From Paenibacillus polymyxa (GTDB lineage: Bacteria; Bacillota; Bacilli; Paenibacillales; Paenibacillaceae): 41,206 nt of DNA. Below, one piece after another: positions 8,207-16,327 of this stretch. The position numbers and the translations under genes are program-made. The stretch is taken from assembly GCF_018614975.1 (NCBI RefSeq), contig NZ_JAGGNR010000043.1:1-41206 (forward strand), written 5' to 3'. A model generated the notes under the pieces. It searched no databases. It was not told where the DNA came from and saw nothing but the letters and a program-made list of their open reading frames with translations. Every line of letters starts with the position of its first letter. The stretch's first letter is position 1.

Positions 8207-9279
8207 TATTGTGCAATCTCACGGTTCCAGCGATCTGTCCAGCCTTTAACCTGTTGATTCACGAATTCCATATCCAGCTTGTTCAGCTTCTCAACAACTT
8301 CAGCGCCGTATGTTACGCCTTCTGCTTCTTCAGCAGTCAGTTCAACCTTGGTATTAACCGGGGAATCGACTTTGGCTTTAGCAGATTTTGCTTGTACATC
8401 CTGGCTAAGCTGCCAGTTGATGAACTCTTCAGCCAGCTCTTTGTTTTTGCTGCCCTTCACGACATTGATTGTGTTCATCACGGCATATGCACCTTCGCTA
8501 GGTGTAACAAACTTTGCATTAGGCACGGCTGCTTTCAGATCTTTGAAATACATTTCCATGATCGGTCCGCCCGCAATCTCTTCTTGGGAGAACATGTTCA
8601 CGAACTCGGACGTTTGGCTATAGAATTTCACCACATTGCCACTCAGTTTTTTCAGTTCAGCAAATGCCGCATCTTCATTAAACGTATCGTTTCCAGCTAC
8701 ACGGGAAGCTGCATCCACAACCATTGGGCCTGCTGTTGCCGTAATATTCGGAATGGTCAGGTTACCTTCGAACGCCGGGTCCCACAGGTCACCCCATGAA
8801 GTCACTTCTTTGGATACGAGATCCGGGTTATAAGCAATACCGAGCTGTCCAACCGTGTAGGCCGGGCCATAATCTTCACCAAGTGGTGCTTTGGCAATAT
8901 CATAAATGTCATTTACATTTGGAATTTTGGAACGGTCGATTTTCTCAAACAGACCTTCATCGATACCTTGTTGTGCATAATAATCAGACAGGTAGATAAC
9001 ATCGACATTGGATGTACCTTGACGAATTTTATTCAGACGTTCAGCGTTATTGCCAACTTCGAGCACGATGTCTACGTTGTGTTCTTTTTCAAAAGGACCA
9101 AATACCGATTCATTGAAGAAATCTTCCGAGAAACCCCAAGTCGAGATCACCAGTTTGTTCGCTGCGGTCCCCCCACTGCCTGATCCGCCTGTCGCATCAT
9201 CCGTGCTGCTGCCACAACCTGCAAGTAATACCGATGTCATTGCCACTGCTGCCAAACCGCTAATCCACTTTTTCATCAT
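8206..9279 (-). CDS. ABC transporter substrate-binding lipoprotein, PotD-like
   Basis: This 357-residue extracellular solute-binding protein is anchored by a lipid. It has a short basic start MMKKW, a hydrophobic core and the lipobox LLAGC with Cys22, then a Ser/Gly-rich linker and the mature domain beginning LVISTWGF. Features such as VDVIYLSDYYAQQG and the GPAYTVGQLGIAYNPDL hinge match the spermidine/putrescine-type cluster (PotD, SBP_bac_8). The start at 9279 is set by AGGAGG 10 nt upstream and by the signal peptide; longer in-frame starts would bury the signal sequence. It is the first gene of the cluster, behind a leader hairpin. Confidence 0.9.
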   Translation of the reverse strand: MMKKWISGLAAVAMTSVLLAGCGSSTDDATGGSGSGGTAANKLVISTWGFSEDFFNESVFGPFEKEHNVDIVLEVGNNAERLNKIRQGTSNVDVIYLSDYYAQQGIDEGLFEKIDRSKIPNVNDIYDIAKAPLGEDYGPAYTVGQLGIAYNPDLVSKEVTSWGDLWDPAFEGNLTIPNITATAGPMVVDAASRVAGNDTFNEDAAFAELKKLSGNVVKFYSQTSEFVNMFSQEEIAGGPIMEMYFKDLKAAVPNAKFVTPSEGAYAVMNTINVVKGSKNKELAEEFINWQLSQDVQAKSAKAKVDSPVNTKVELTAEEAEGVTYGAEVVEKLNKLDMEFVNQQVKGWTDRWNREIAQ

Positions 9280-9312
9280 GATCCTGATTCCTCCTAATAT
9301 ATGTGATGTGTA

Positions 9313-9359
9313 TGAAAAAACAAAAAGAAAAGTGCTCTTGTATAAACAAGAACACTTTT
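9313..9359 (-). terminator. Terminator-like hairpin in the leader of the transporter operon (candidate attenuator)
   Basis: On the minus strand a 14-bp stem (arms at 9346-9359 and 9328-9341, loop of 4 nt) is followed by CTTTTTGTTTTTTC, a textbook intrinsic terminator. It ends only about 35 nt before the binding-protein start. No promoter with room for a -35 and -10 lies between it and the gene, so transcription probably has to pass it. It may also end transcription of the DUF2294-like gene upstream. Confidence 0.75.
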
Positions 9360-9525
9360 CTTCGTAAACAAAGGAAAGCGACACCCGCTGCCGGTACATC
9401 ATCGGTTTCTGCTTCAGAATCAATCCGAAGACAGACGCCATCATATGAAATTGTACGGAACCTGATCATGAATCCGGGCCATAACCTCCGTATACATCAA
9501 CAAGAATCAATCCTGCCGATCCATC

Positions 9526-9870
9526 CTAGGCCTGTTCCAGAATCACATTCGTGATCGCCCACTGAGTGGACGCATCATAATCCCGCAATATAGCTTCAAT
9601 TGGCAAACCCATGTGTTGCTCGAGCTTCTCCCGGAATTTCTTTTTATATAAGACAGACATGCGGAAGTCCACTTCCAGCTTTAAGCCGGGGGCCTCCCCT
9701 TCCAGGGCGTCAGAGCGCGGTGAACGTCGGTGCTTGGCGTAGAAGGTCACAATATTCTGGTCAATGGTCACTCTCAGGAGAGTGGTGCCAAATCCGAACA
9801 GTTCCTTCGAGATTTCGTTATAATACTGGCACATCTTCTTCTTGCTCTCATTGCTGTCCAGTAGTTCCAT
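9526..9870 (-). CDS. DUF2294/MpsC-like small protein
   Basis: This soluble protein of about 114 residues has the layout of the DUF2294 (MpsC-like) family: an N-terminal helix, a strand pair around TLLRVTIDQNIVTFYAKHR, then PRSDALE, and a C-terminal helix with FREKLEQHMGLPIEAILRDY followed by the last strand. I assign this from overall pattern, not a sharp motif. ATG 9870 is preferred over GTG 9882 because GGGTGA lies just before it, though the spacing is short. It stands alone, upstream of the transporter cluster on the same strand. Confidence 0.45.
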   Translation of the reverse strand: MELLDSNESKKKMCQYYNEISKELFGFGTTLLRVTIDQNIVTFYAKHRRSPRSDALEGEAPGLKLEVDFRMSVLYKKKFREKLEQHMGLPIEAILRDYDASTQWAITNVILEQA

Positions 9871-9882
9871 GAACTCACCCAC

Positions 9883-10236
9883 ATCTCTTACTACCGTACA
9901 TTCGACGTGTTAACACGATTGATTATACATAAATATACGATCATAGGCAACCCAAAAGATATAGTTAACATGAGAATAACACATAAAAGCGAACGATAAG
10001 ACATTAACCGCCTTAAACAATTCGTCTTAAACCACAGTTAATTTACATTAATATGCCTGCATGTCATTCCTATACTATTGTTGCTTCTGCACTCCGGTTT
10101 AATACACAGGCTTTGTTTCAACTTTCCCTAAATGGGTACTAATTCCTGCGAAACATAGACAAACTTCGTCATTAACCGTTAAAATGAGACACAATGTTGA
10201 CATGTTTTTATTTTCTAGAAATTGGAGGCTTAACCC
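9883..10236. other. Intergenic region between divergent genes
   Basis: This 354-nt AT-rich stretch separates two divergent genes. I see a good ribosome binding site (TTGGAGG) before the plus-strand gene but no clear sigma-A promoter with both boxes. A TTGACA at 10197-10202 is too close to the ribosome binding site to serve. No RNA gene or repeat copy is visible. Confidence 0.5.
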
Positions 10237-11151
10237 ATGAAATGTCCAGTATGTAATCATGAAAATGGAGATGCCCATTTTTGCGAGAGGTGCGGCTCTA
10301 ATCTAACGCAAACAACCTCTTCACCCACTCCTGTACCAAACCCTGAATCTGCTGCTTCCGAACCCGAATATACCCGTTGGTCCAGCACGCAGGCTACATC
10401 TTCCCAGGCATCCGTTCCATCCAACACACCATCCGTCTCCATTCACAAGGAACAGGCTAGAGAATCAACAGGCACCAATGACCAGGCTTCTGCAGGAGAC
10501 AATAGCTCCAATCAGTGGAATAATATTGTGCAGAATGAGAAAGTTCAGCAAGCCAAAGAAGTAAGTAAACAGTATCTATCCTATTTCCTCAGTGTATTGG
10601 CCCGTCCTTATCAGACGATGAAAACCGTTGGCGACCAGCATTCCCTAAACGGATGGCTAACGATGGCGCTGATTGCAATTCTATCTTCTACATACTTCTT
10701 AATTACCTTTAGTCGCATAGGTATGGATGGCTTGTTCATTAGTGGATTTATCCGGCCGCTATTGTTCACCGTCATTATCCTGATTGCCTCTATTGCACTG
10801 ATGTACGCTATTCTGAAGATTGAAAAAATTACATTCCGTCCCAAAACTATGGTTGCCCAGTTTGGTACATTACTTGTTCCTGCTGTCGTATCCCTTGTTC
10901 TGGCCAATCTGTTTATTATTATCTCGTATTCCATCGCGATCTCATTGCTCGCTGTCTCGTATATCATTATCTTTGTTGCTCTGAACTCGGTGCTGTTCCA
11001 ATATCCACTGAATCGCACCAAAGCAGCCATCGACAGCATGTACAGCGTGTTGATCGCCAATGCAGTCGTGTTCTTTATTCTGTATCGATTGTTGGGTGAG
11101 ATTGTTATTGGACTGATCCGGCTCATGCTTTCGCCGTTTGGTCGTCTGTAA
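10237..11151 (+). CDS. Zinc-ribbon membrane protein, YIP1-like
   Basis: This 304-residue protein starts with a zinc ribbon (Cys3, Cys6, Cys16, Cys19 in CPVC...CERCG). A low-complexity Ser/Thr/Pro/Gln linker to about residue 110 follows, then an amphipathic stretch LSYFLSVLARPYQTMK, and then five or six hydrophobic helices from about 135 to the end. The linker-plus-membrane arrangement resembles YIP1-domain and related zinc-ribbon membrane proteins of Paenibacillus and Bacillus. Function unknown; the ribbon is expected in the cytoplasm. It is monocistronic, followed by a repeat copy and a strong terminator. Confidence 0.75.
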   Translation: MKCPVCNHENGDAHFCERCGSNLTQTTSSPTPVPNPESAASEPEYTRWSSTQATSSQASVPSNTPSVSIHKEQARESTGTNDQASAGDNSSNQWNNIVQNEKVQQAKEVSKQYLSYFLSVLARPYQTMKTVGDQHSLNGWLTMALIAILSSTYFLITFSRIGMDGLFISGFIRPLLFTVIILIASIALMYAILKIEKITFRPKTMVAQFGTLLVPAVVSLVLANLFIIISYSIAISLLAVSYIIIFVALNSVLFQYPLNRTKAAIDSMYSVLIANAVVFFILYRLLGEIVIGLIRLMLSPFGRL

Positions 11152-11174
11152 AATAGTTCAGTCGGAATAAAGTT

Positions 11175-11281
11175 ATTCACACTTGTTAATTCGATGACAG
11201 AATAACCTTCCGATCGCTGTTATCTCCAGATTTTATTAATTCACTTTTACAAAGGTGAAAATCTAGCGATAAAGGCGAAGC
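11175..11281 (+). repeat. Intergenic hairpin repeat, copy B
   Basis: This copy has TTCACACT, then 35 nt to CGATCGCTGTTATCTCCAG. The spacing is identical to copy A. It has a T-rich loop and a right arm AAAATCTAGCGATAAAGGCG. It shares GATGACAGAATAACCTTCC with copy C. The arms pair at CGC, TTATC and AGATTTT with mismatches between. It lies just before the terminator of the zinc-ribbon gene. Confidence 0.7.
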
Positions 11282-11285
11282 ATGG

Positions 11286-11320
11286 CTTTCCCTGCTGGCG
11301 CGCGGGAAAGGTCTTTTTTT
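11286..11320 (+). terminator. Intrinsic terminator
   Basis: CTTTCCC (11286-11292) pairs with GGGAAAG (11304-11310), and a run of seven T follows. It ends the zinc-ribbon gene transcript. Confidence 0.8.
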
Positions 11321-11337
11321 GGTTTTCCAAGGCAGCA

Positions 11338-11367
11338 TTGCACTGAGCATGATTCATACACTATAAT
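11338..11367 (+). promoter_or_regulatory. Sigma-A-type promoter of the DUF3105 gene
   Basis: TTGCAC (11338-11343), an 18-nt spacer and a perfect TATAAT (11362-11367). The -10 box sits inside the palindrome at 11357-11377, which suggests repressor control. Confidence 0.7.
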
Positions 11368-11377
11368 GTGTAGTGTA
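11357..11377. promoter_or_regulatory. Palindromic operator 1
   Basis: Perfect 7-bp arms TACACTA/TAGTGTA around a 7-nt centre, covering the -10 box. Its 19-nt core matches operator 2 at 16 of 19 positions. The half-site ACTACA/TGTAGT seen in operator 2 recalls BlaI/MecI/CopY-type operators, but no such regulator gene is nearby. Confidence 0.6.
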
Positions 11378-11454
11378 ACAGGTATATTCTTATTTACGTA
11401 ATAAACCTATCCAGAAACTCCTGTTACGTGATGAGAGGATTTATCGTTGCCGCC

Positions 11455-11475
11455 AACACTACATTATGTAGTGTT
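11455..11475. promoter_or_regulatory. Palindromic operator 2
   Basis: A perfect palindrome with 10-bp arms AACACTACAT and ATGTAGTGTT around a single T, in the leader 40 nt before the DUF3105 start codon. It is related to operator 1, whose centre lies 98 nt upstream. Confidence 0.65.
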
Positions 11476-11515
11476 TTAATCACTCCATTTTACAAAGAAA
11501 GCAGAGGAACTCTCT

Positions 11516-12262
11516 ATGGAAATGACTCATATGAATCATATACAAATGGAGCACGAGGCTGGTACATCCTACCTGTGGCTCATCGGAGGTGCAATCGTGT
11601 TGCTGTTCTCCATCGCCGCCTATATCTGGGCATCACGCACACAGGGAAAAATCCTGGGCCACATGAAAAAGAAAGAACGGGCGGACACCCAGAAAAAAAG
11701 TCGATCCCTTCGGCTGGCTGCACATGTAATGATGGCTGTGTCGATTATTACGTTTGGCCTGTTCTTCATGCAAGGAGCAGGTAAAACATATAATGTAGCT
11801 GATCTGGAATCCAACGCGACAATCGATGTGACTGACGATAAATATTATGGGGCTGACCATACGGAGGACCCTATTCAGTATGAGATGAAGATTCCGACTT
11901 CTGGGCCGCATAATCCGCATGATATCAAGTTTGGATTTTACACCAACTTCCCGGGCTACAATTACCTGGTACACAATCTGGAGCACGGGGATATCATCAT
12001 CTATTATCGGGAGAACGCAAGCGAGGATTCGAAGGAACATCTGAAATACCTAGCCAAATTCCGGGAAGCCGGAGCAGGTATTCTCGCTGTACCCAACAAG
12101 GATATTCCCGAAGGCAGTGAAGTCGTGGTGACCGCATGGACCAAAACGATGAAGCTCGACCAATTCGACGATGCCAAAGTAGGTACTTTTATCAATCAAT
12201 ATATTAATCAGGGACCTGAAAAGATTCCTGCCTCCATTCGCCAGGGAGGCGGAACAATGTAA
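11516..12262 (+). CDS. DUF3105 membrane protein
   Basis: This 248-residue protein has one membrane helix at about 19-40, a basic loop, a second helix at about 69-87, and then a soluble DUF3105 domain. The domain shows its hallmarks PTSGPHNP, YLVHNLEHGDIIIYY and a late VVVTAWTKTMKLD. His-rich motifs (HNP, VHNLEHG) suggest metal binding, though the family's function is not established. With two helices, the domain is on the same side as the N-terminus. That N-terminus itself carries a Met/His-rich segment (MEMTHMNHIQMEHE), which would fit copper or another soft metal. Control by paired operators suits an inducible stress gene. GAGGA lies 7 nt before the ATG. Confidence 0.8.
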   Translation: MEMTHMNHIQMEHEAGTSYLWLIGGAIVLLFSIAAYIWASRTQGKILGHMKKKERADTQKKSRSLRLAAHVMMAVSIITFGLFFMQGAGKTYNVADLESNATIDVTDDKYYGADHTEDPIQYEMKIPTSGPHNPHDIKFGFYTNFPGYNYLVHNLEHGDIIIYYRENASEDSKEHLKYLAKFREAGAGILAVPNKDIPEGSEVVVTAWTKTMKLDQFDDAKVGTFINQYINQGPEKIPASIRQGGGTM

Positions 12263-12545
12263 TGACTTAATCACTCATTCACTCAGTCATATGAAGCCCC
12301 TTTAAGGAGTAGGTTTCTTCCAATAATGGGCATGGTCAATATCGGATTGAAACGAAACTGGCTCCCGGATCAAATTGACTCGGGGGCTAATTCTTTATGG
12401 ACCAGATGCCGATATTTCAAGTAGAAAACTGTATATTTGATATACAATACATACGAACCAAAGAAGAACGACAAGCACCAAGTAAAGAGACAAAGAGACG
12501 ATCGATTCAACAGATCAAGGGGGAACATTTTTAGCAATAAACAGT

Positions 12546-12872
12546 TTGTTTATGCGGATCTTCTTATTTTTTTCCTGTCTGATGCTGGCCGCGGGTGCGG
12601 TTCTTGGCATTACCATGTATCGTTCATCGGCTCAACTGCGCGAGGCCAATGGGCTCAAATATCTGTATACCCTTGGTACACGCGAAGAAAATGGAACAAA
12701 TACATATTTCTATGTTGTGGATGGGGCAGCTAGATTGTTATATAGTTCAGCCCACAACAAAAAAGCCGCACGGCAGGGACGGGATTATGGGGTTTACCCC
12801 CCATTTCCGGACACTGCCTGCGGCTTTAATTTTGTTGTACCTTTAAGAATGGCAAGCCCTAAGGCTGCCTGA
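12546..12872 (+). CDS. Small single-pass membrane or secreted protein of unknown function, 3' end doubtful
   Basis: The N-terminus (MRIFLFFSCLMLAAGAVLG) is a clear membrane helix or signal segment, followed by a small domain with LKYLYTLGTREENGTNTYFY. Starts TTG 12546 and ATG 12552 both lie 20 nt or more from the AAGGGGG at 12517-12523. The real start may be a rare codon nearer to it, or the start may be lost. The last 40 or so residues are encoded by the hairpin terminator of the convergent gene, so the original C-terminus has probably been replaced or eroded. Not a recognised family. Confidence 0.4.
   Translation: MFMRIFLFFSCLMLAAGAVLGITMYRSSAQLREANGLKYLYTLGTREENGTNTYFYVVDGAARLLYSSAHNKKAARQGRDYGVYPPFPDTACGFNFVVPLRMASPKAA
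12757..12827 (-). terminator. Terminator with nested inner hairpin
   Basis: AAAGCCGCACGGCAG (12762-12776) pairs with CTGCCTGCGGCTTT (12814-12827) apart from one bulge. An inner ATGGGG/CCCCAT hairpin fills the loop. The T-run lies on the minus strand, so it serves the nucleoside hydrolase at 12874. Confidence 0.75.
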
Positions 12873-12873
12873 A

Positions 12874-13827
12874 TTAGTAGCGCTGCGGAGCAGCTTTTTT
12901 ACCCAAATCCGTCATGTACGTAAAGAACGCTTCCGGATCGGTATCATATACCAGTTGTACTGGACGTCCGTCTGCTTGCTCCACCGTGCGGCCCTGGCTA
13001 GGACCATCCGGGATGACAATACAGTTGACAGTTTTCTTCTTCACGATGTCCTCGCGTCCAACGGAAGCCGTTGTCAGCACATCCCACAGATAGTATGTGG
13101 AATTTGTCTCACTGTACACCAGTGGCGGACAACCTGCGTAACAGTTACCCAGGAAATCAACGCCTTCGAAGCGACGCTCTGCTGCCCAGCGGTTACGAAC
13201 AGCTGGAGTCAGAGGTACTTTGTTGGTGCTTTCCAGTGCAACCAGATCGATCTGGATGCCGCTCTGCCACACACGATAAGCCGCTTCCGGGTCCCAGAAT
13301 ACGTTCCATTCAGCTGTGCCGTCATGCTCAGGCTCTTCTACGTTACCACGCTCGAATGTGCCGCCCATCCATACCAGCTTGTCGATTTTCTCTTCAATGT
13401 CTGGTGCTTCGTCCAGTGCACGCGCAAGGTCAGTCAGTGGACCTGTGAACAGGAGCAACGTTTTGCCTTCGGTATTGCGCACTTTCTCGATTAGATGCTG
13501 GTGTGCCGGAACGGCAGAGAGTGGAGCTTCCATTTTGCCGGATTCGTTCAGTACAGGAAGTGCATCTACATAGAAGGAATGCAGTCTCCACGCCGCAGGA
13601 AATGGATTTTTCCCTCTGGAGTTGGATTTGGATACCTCTACGGAATATGTACCGAAACGATCGATAATTTTACGACTGGCATCTGTTGCTGGCTCCAGAT
13701 ATCCATCTGCCGGAATAACCGATACGCCGGTTACATGTACATTGTCCATTTGCAGAAGCATGAACAGCGATACGAGGTCATCCACGCCGCCGTCATGGTT
13801 GAAATACACATTAAGTTGGTTCGTCAT
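12874..13827 (-). CDS. Nucleoside hydrolase family protein, variant active site
   Basis: This 317-residue member of the inosine-uridine nucleoside hydrolase family has an altered first motif. NHDGGVDDLVSL replaces the usual DTDPGIDDALAL, keeping three of the metal-binding Asp residues. LLLFTGPLTDLARAL, KLVWMGGTFERGN and EWNVFWDPEAA are intact. The usual late HDPL is replaced by YLWDVL, keeping the Asp but losing the His. Specificity may therefore differ from the classical enzyme at 7126. ATG 13827 is preferred over ATG 13839 or the longer frame because the protein then begins MTNQLNVYFNHDGG and AAGGA lies upstream. Monocistronic. Confidence 0.85.
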   Translation of the reverse strand: MTNQLNVYFNHDGGVDDLVSLFMLLQMDNVHVTGVSVIPADGYLEPATDASRKIIDRFGTYSVEVSKSNSRGKNPFPAAWRLHSFYVDALPVLNESGKMEAPLSAVPAHQHLIEKVRNTEGKTLLLFTGPLTDLARALDEAPDIEEKIDKLVWMGGTFERGNVEEPEHDGTAEWNVFWDPEAAYRVWQSGIQIDLVALESTNKVPLTPAVRNRWAAERRFEGVDFLGNCYAGCPPLVYSETNSTYYLWDVLTTASVGREDIVKKKTVNCIVIPDGPSQGRTVEQADGRPVQLVYDTDPEAFFTYMTDLGKKAAPQRY

Positions 13828-14035
13828 GCTTGCTTTCATCCTTCCCCTGGTTGTCCCATTGATGTTGATCATCGTCTGCCCAAGGCCGACGCTCTCTCTA
13901 TTATGTCCCATAACCGTTGGTTACGTAAACCTTCCCCATGCAAAGAAAACAAGGATCACGCCTCATCCTGCGGATATTTTACAGTTCCACCATTCCATCT
14001 CAGGAGGACAACTGGTAGAGGTCATCATCGTTCGG

Positions 14036-14081
14036 AAAATAAAGAAATGGACAGCAGGATTGAAGCCCCGCCGTCCATTTC
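14036..14081 (-). terminator. Intrinsic terminator of the MMPL gene
   Basis: GAAATGGACAGCAGG (14044-14058) pairs with the segment ending GTCCATTTC at 14081. The minus strand continues TTTATTTT, which gives the T-tract. Confidence 0.65.
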
Positions 14082-14095
14082 CTCCAATCCATGCA

Positions 14096-16327
14096 TTACA
14101 TGGACTGGTTCTGTTTCTCCTCATTCTTCTCTGCAATCGGAACATACTTGCCTGGCCAGAAGGCCCATTTGCCCAGCAATGCGGTGATCGCCGGTACCAT
14201 GAACGGACGAACCAGGAAGGTATCCAACATCACACCAACGGCGGTGATAATACCAAACTGCACCAACACCTGAATTGGCAATGTAGCAAGTACCGCAAAT
14301 GTTCCTGCCAGAATCAGACCCGCAGAGGTAATCACGGAACCTGTCTCGCCAACGCCTTCTTTGATCGCTTGACGGAGCGGCATCGTTTTGCGTTTCTGCC
14401 AGATGCTAGAGATCATGAAGATGTTATAGTCCTCACCCAGTGCCACGAGGAATACGAAGGAGTACAGCGGAATCGCTCCCTGAATGGCATCTGCGCCAAG
14501 TCCGTAGTGAATAATGATCCAACCCAGACCCAATGCAGAGAAATACGACAGAACAACCGTTGCAATCAGATACGCCGTAGCTACAACTGAACGCAGGTAT
14601 AATAGTAATAACAATGTAATCATGCCGATGACCACGGGAATAATGATCTTGGCATCCCGTTCTCCGGTTACTTCAATGTCATACTGTTCAGCCGTCTGAC
14701 CATCAATCCAGACCTGACTGTCCACATTAGTTACACCAGCATCTTGAAGCGCCTGTTCCGCTGTAGCCCGCAGATCTGGAATATGCTGCATCGCCTCCAT
14801 GGAATATGGATTCAGATTAAATTCCACATCAAAGGCGGTAATGTTGGCATTCTCGGCACCCTGCTGAGCAACGCCTACTTTGCTAATGTAATCCAGCGAT
14901 TCGAGCCGCTGCTTCAGATCAGTTTCTTTGCCTTCGGCATCAACGATCACTTTGACAGGAGCCAGCTCCCCTTGGGAGAACTGTTCGCCAATGACCGTGA
15001 AACCTTCGCGGGAAGGCACATCCTCGGGGAAGGAAGACAACAGATCATACGTGAATTTAACCTGAGTAGAGAATGCCGCCAGTCCTCCCAGCAGTACCAA
15101 TGTAATTGCAAGAACGGTCCATGGCTTTGTTACTACAACACGGCCAATCCAGCTTTCCTTGATTTTGCGCGGGGCCGGAGCCGGTTTGCCCTTTTTCTTC
15201 GCACGTTCCACTTCCATCTCATGTGTACGCGGTACGAATGGATAGAATGAACCCCGACCGAAGATCGCCAGGAGCGCTGGAACCAGTGTCAGACTTGCAA
15301 TAAACATAATAAAGATGGACAGACTGAATGGTACGGCAAAGCGATGATATGCACCATATTCAGCCAGCAACAATACGAGCAGTGCTGCAACGACCGTAAA
15401 TCCACTCATGGCAATAGCGCCGGAAGACCCGGTAATTGCCTGGAAAATGGCTTTCTTTTTGTCAGGCTCATGATAGAGAATCTGGCGGTATCTGGAGATC
15501 ATGAACAGACAGTAATCCGTTCCTGCTCCAAACAACAATACCGTCATGATCGAGATCGACTGTGCGTCCACCGTAATCCAGCCCTGATCCGCCATGAATC
15601 CCAGAATGGGGCTTGTCACCATATACGCGAATCCAACGGCAATGATCGGGATAATTGCCAGTACAGGCGAGCGATAGATCAACAGCAGCAGTACTAATAC
15701 CAGTACAACCGTAGCGATCAGCAAGGATACATCGGCGGAGGAGAATAGCCCGCTCGCATCAATGGATATCCCTACTGGCCCTGTTACACGGGCAATCAGT
15801 GTATTGGTATCATCTATGGCTACATCGAACGGGTTTGCCCCGAAGATGTCTTGTGTTTTTTGCTCAAGCGCTTCAATAGCTTCCTTTAATTGTTCTGCAT
15901 CGGCACCTTGATTGAAGAACAGTGGCATAACCATGGTGCTACCATCTTCCGAAAGCTGGCCTTTCAATGCCTGTGGTGGTAATTGATAGAGTGGCACAAC
16001 GGACTGTTGTTGTTCTACCGGATCTTGATCCAGTCGCTCCGTTAATGCCTGAATGTTCTGAATCTGCTCATCCGTCAGACCGCCGGCTTGACGCCATACG
16101 ATCAGCGCGGGCAGTCCTTCACCGCCAGGGAATTCCTTCTCGGCAAGTGCAGCTGCCTGAACCGATGGTTTAGATTCACTCAGATCCTGTGCGTTGTTGG
16201 TTTCACGATCACCTACAGCAGGCCATACCATGCCAAGCACAACGGCGATAATGATCCATACCAACAGCGTAATCCATTTGCTTCGTTTGCCGGCAACCCA
16301 GCGGCCGTAACCCGAACCTTCCTGCAT
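14096..16327 (-). CDS. MMPL/RND-family transporter
   Basis: This 743-residue, 12-helix exporter has two repeats, each a single helix, a large extracytoplasmic loop and a five-helix bundle. It resembles B. subtilis YdfJ and mycobacterial MmpL in size and layout. Core motifs include FGAGTDYCLFMISRYR after the first bundle start and ALGEDYNIFMISSIWQ in the second, which carry the intramembrane Asp residues used for proton coupling. Substrates in this group are lipids or drugs. GGGAGAT lies before the ATG. It is divergent from the TetR regulator at 16506, which probably represses it. Confidence 0.9.
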   Translation of the reverse strand: MQEGSGYGRWVAGKRSKWITLLVWIIIAVVLGMVWPAVGDRETNNAQDLSESKPSVQAAALAEKEFPGGEGLPALIVWRQAGGLTDEQIQNIQALTERLDQDPVEQQQSVVPLYQLPPQALKGQLSEDGSTMVMPLFFNQGADAEQLKEAIEALEQKTQDIFGANPFDVAIDDTNTLIARVTGPVGISIDASGLFSSADVSLLIATVVLVLVLLLLIYRSPVLAIIPIIAVGFAYMVTSPILGFMADQGWITVDAQSISIMTVLLFGAGTDYCLFMISRYRQILYHEPDKKKAIFQAITGSSGAIAMSGFTVVAALLVLLLAEYGAYHRFAVPFSLSIFIMFIASLTLVPALLAIFGRGSFYPFVPRTHEMEVERAKKKGKPAPAPRKIKESWIGRVVVTKPWTVLAITLVLLGGLAAFSTQVKFTYDLLSSFPEDVPSREGFTVIGEQFSQGELAPVKVIVDAEGKETDLKQRLESLDYISKVGVAQQGAENANITAFDVEFNLNPYSMEAMQHIPDLRATAEQALQDAGVTNVDSQVWIDGQTAEQYDIEVTGERDAKIIIPVVIGMITLLLLLYLRSVVATAYLIATVVLSYFSALGLGWIIIHYGLGADAIQGAIPLYSFVFLVALGEDYNIFMISSIWQKRKTMPLRQAIKEGVGETGSVITSAGLILAGTFAVLATLPIQVLVQFGIITAVGVMLDTFLVRPFMVPAITALLGKWAFWPGKYVPIAEKNEEKQNQSM

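Noticed and set aside
9360..9525. Purine riboswitch in the leader of the transporter cluster
   Set aside because: I searched the minus strand for the conserved core (TATGG, TCTACC, GACTA in order) and did not find it. A CCTGATC on the plus strand recalls the TPP motif but has no partner elements and no gene downstream.
10197..10225. TTGACA promoter before the zinc-ribbon gene
   Set aside because: With normal spacing the -10 box would fall on the ribosome binding site and has no TATAAT-like sequence.
13495..14590. Overlapping plus-strand frames of 230 and 322 codons
   Set aside because: They run antisense to the second nucleoside hydrolase and the MMPL gene, with no ribosome binding sites or family matches.
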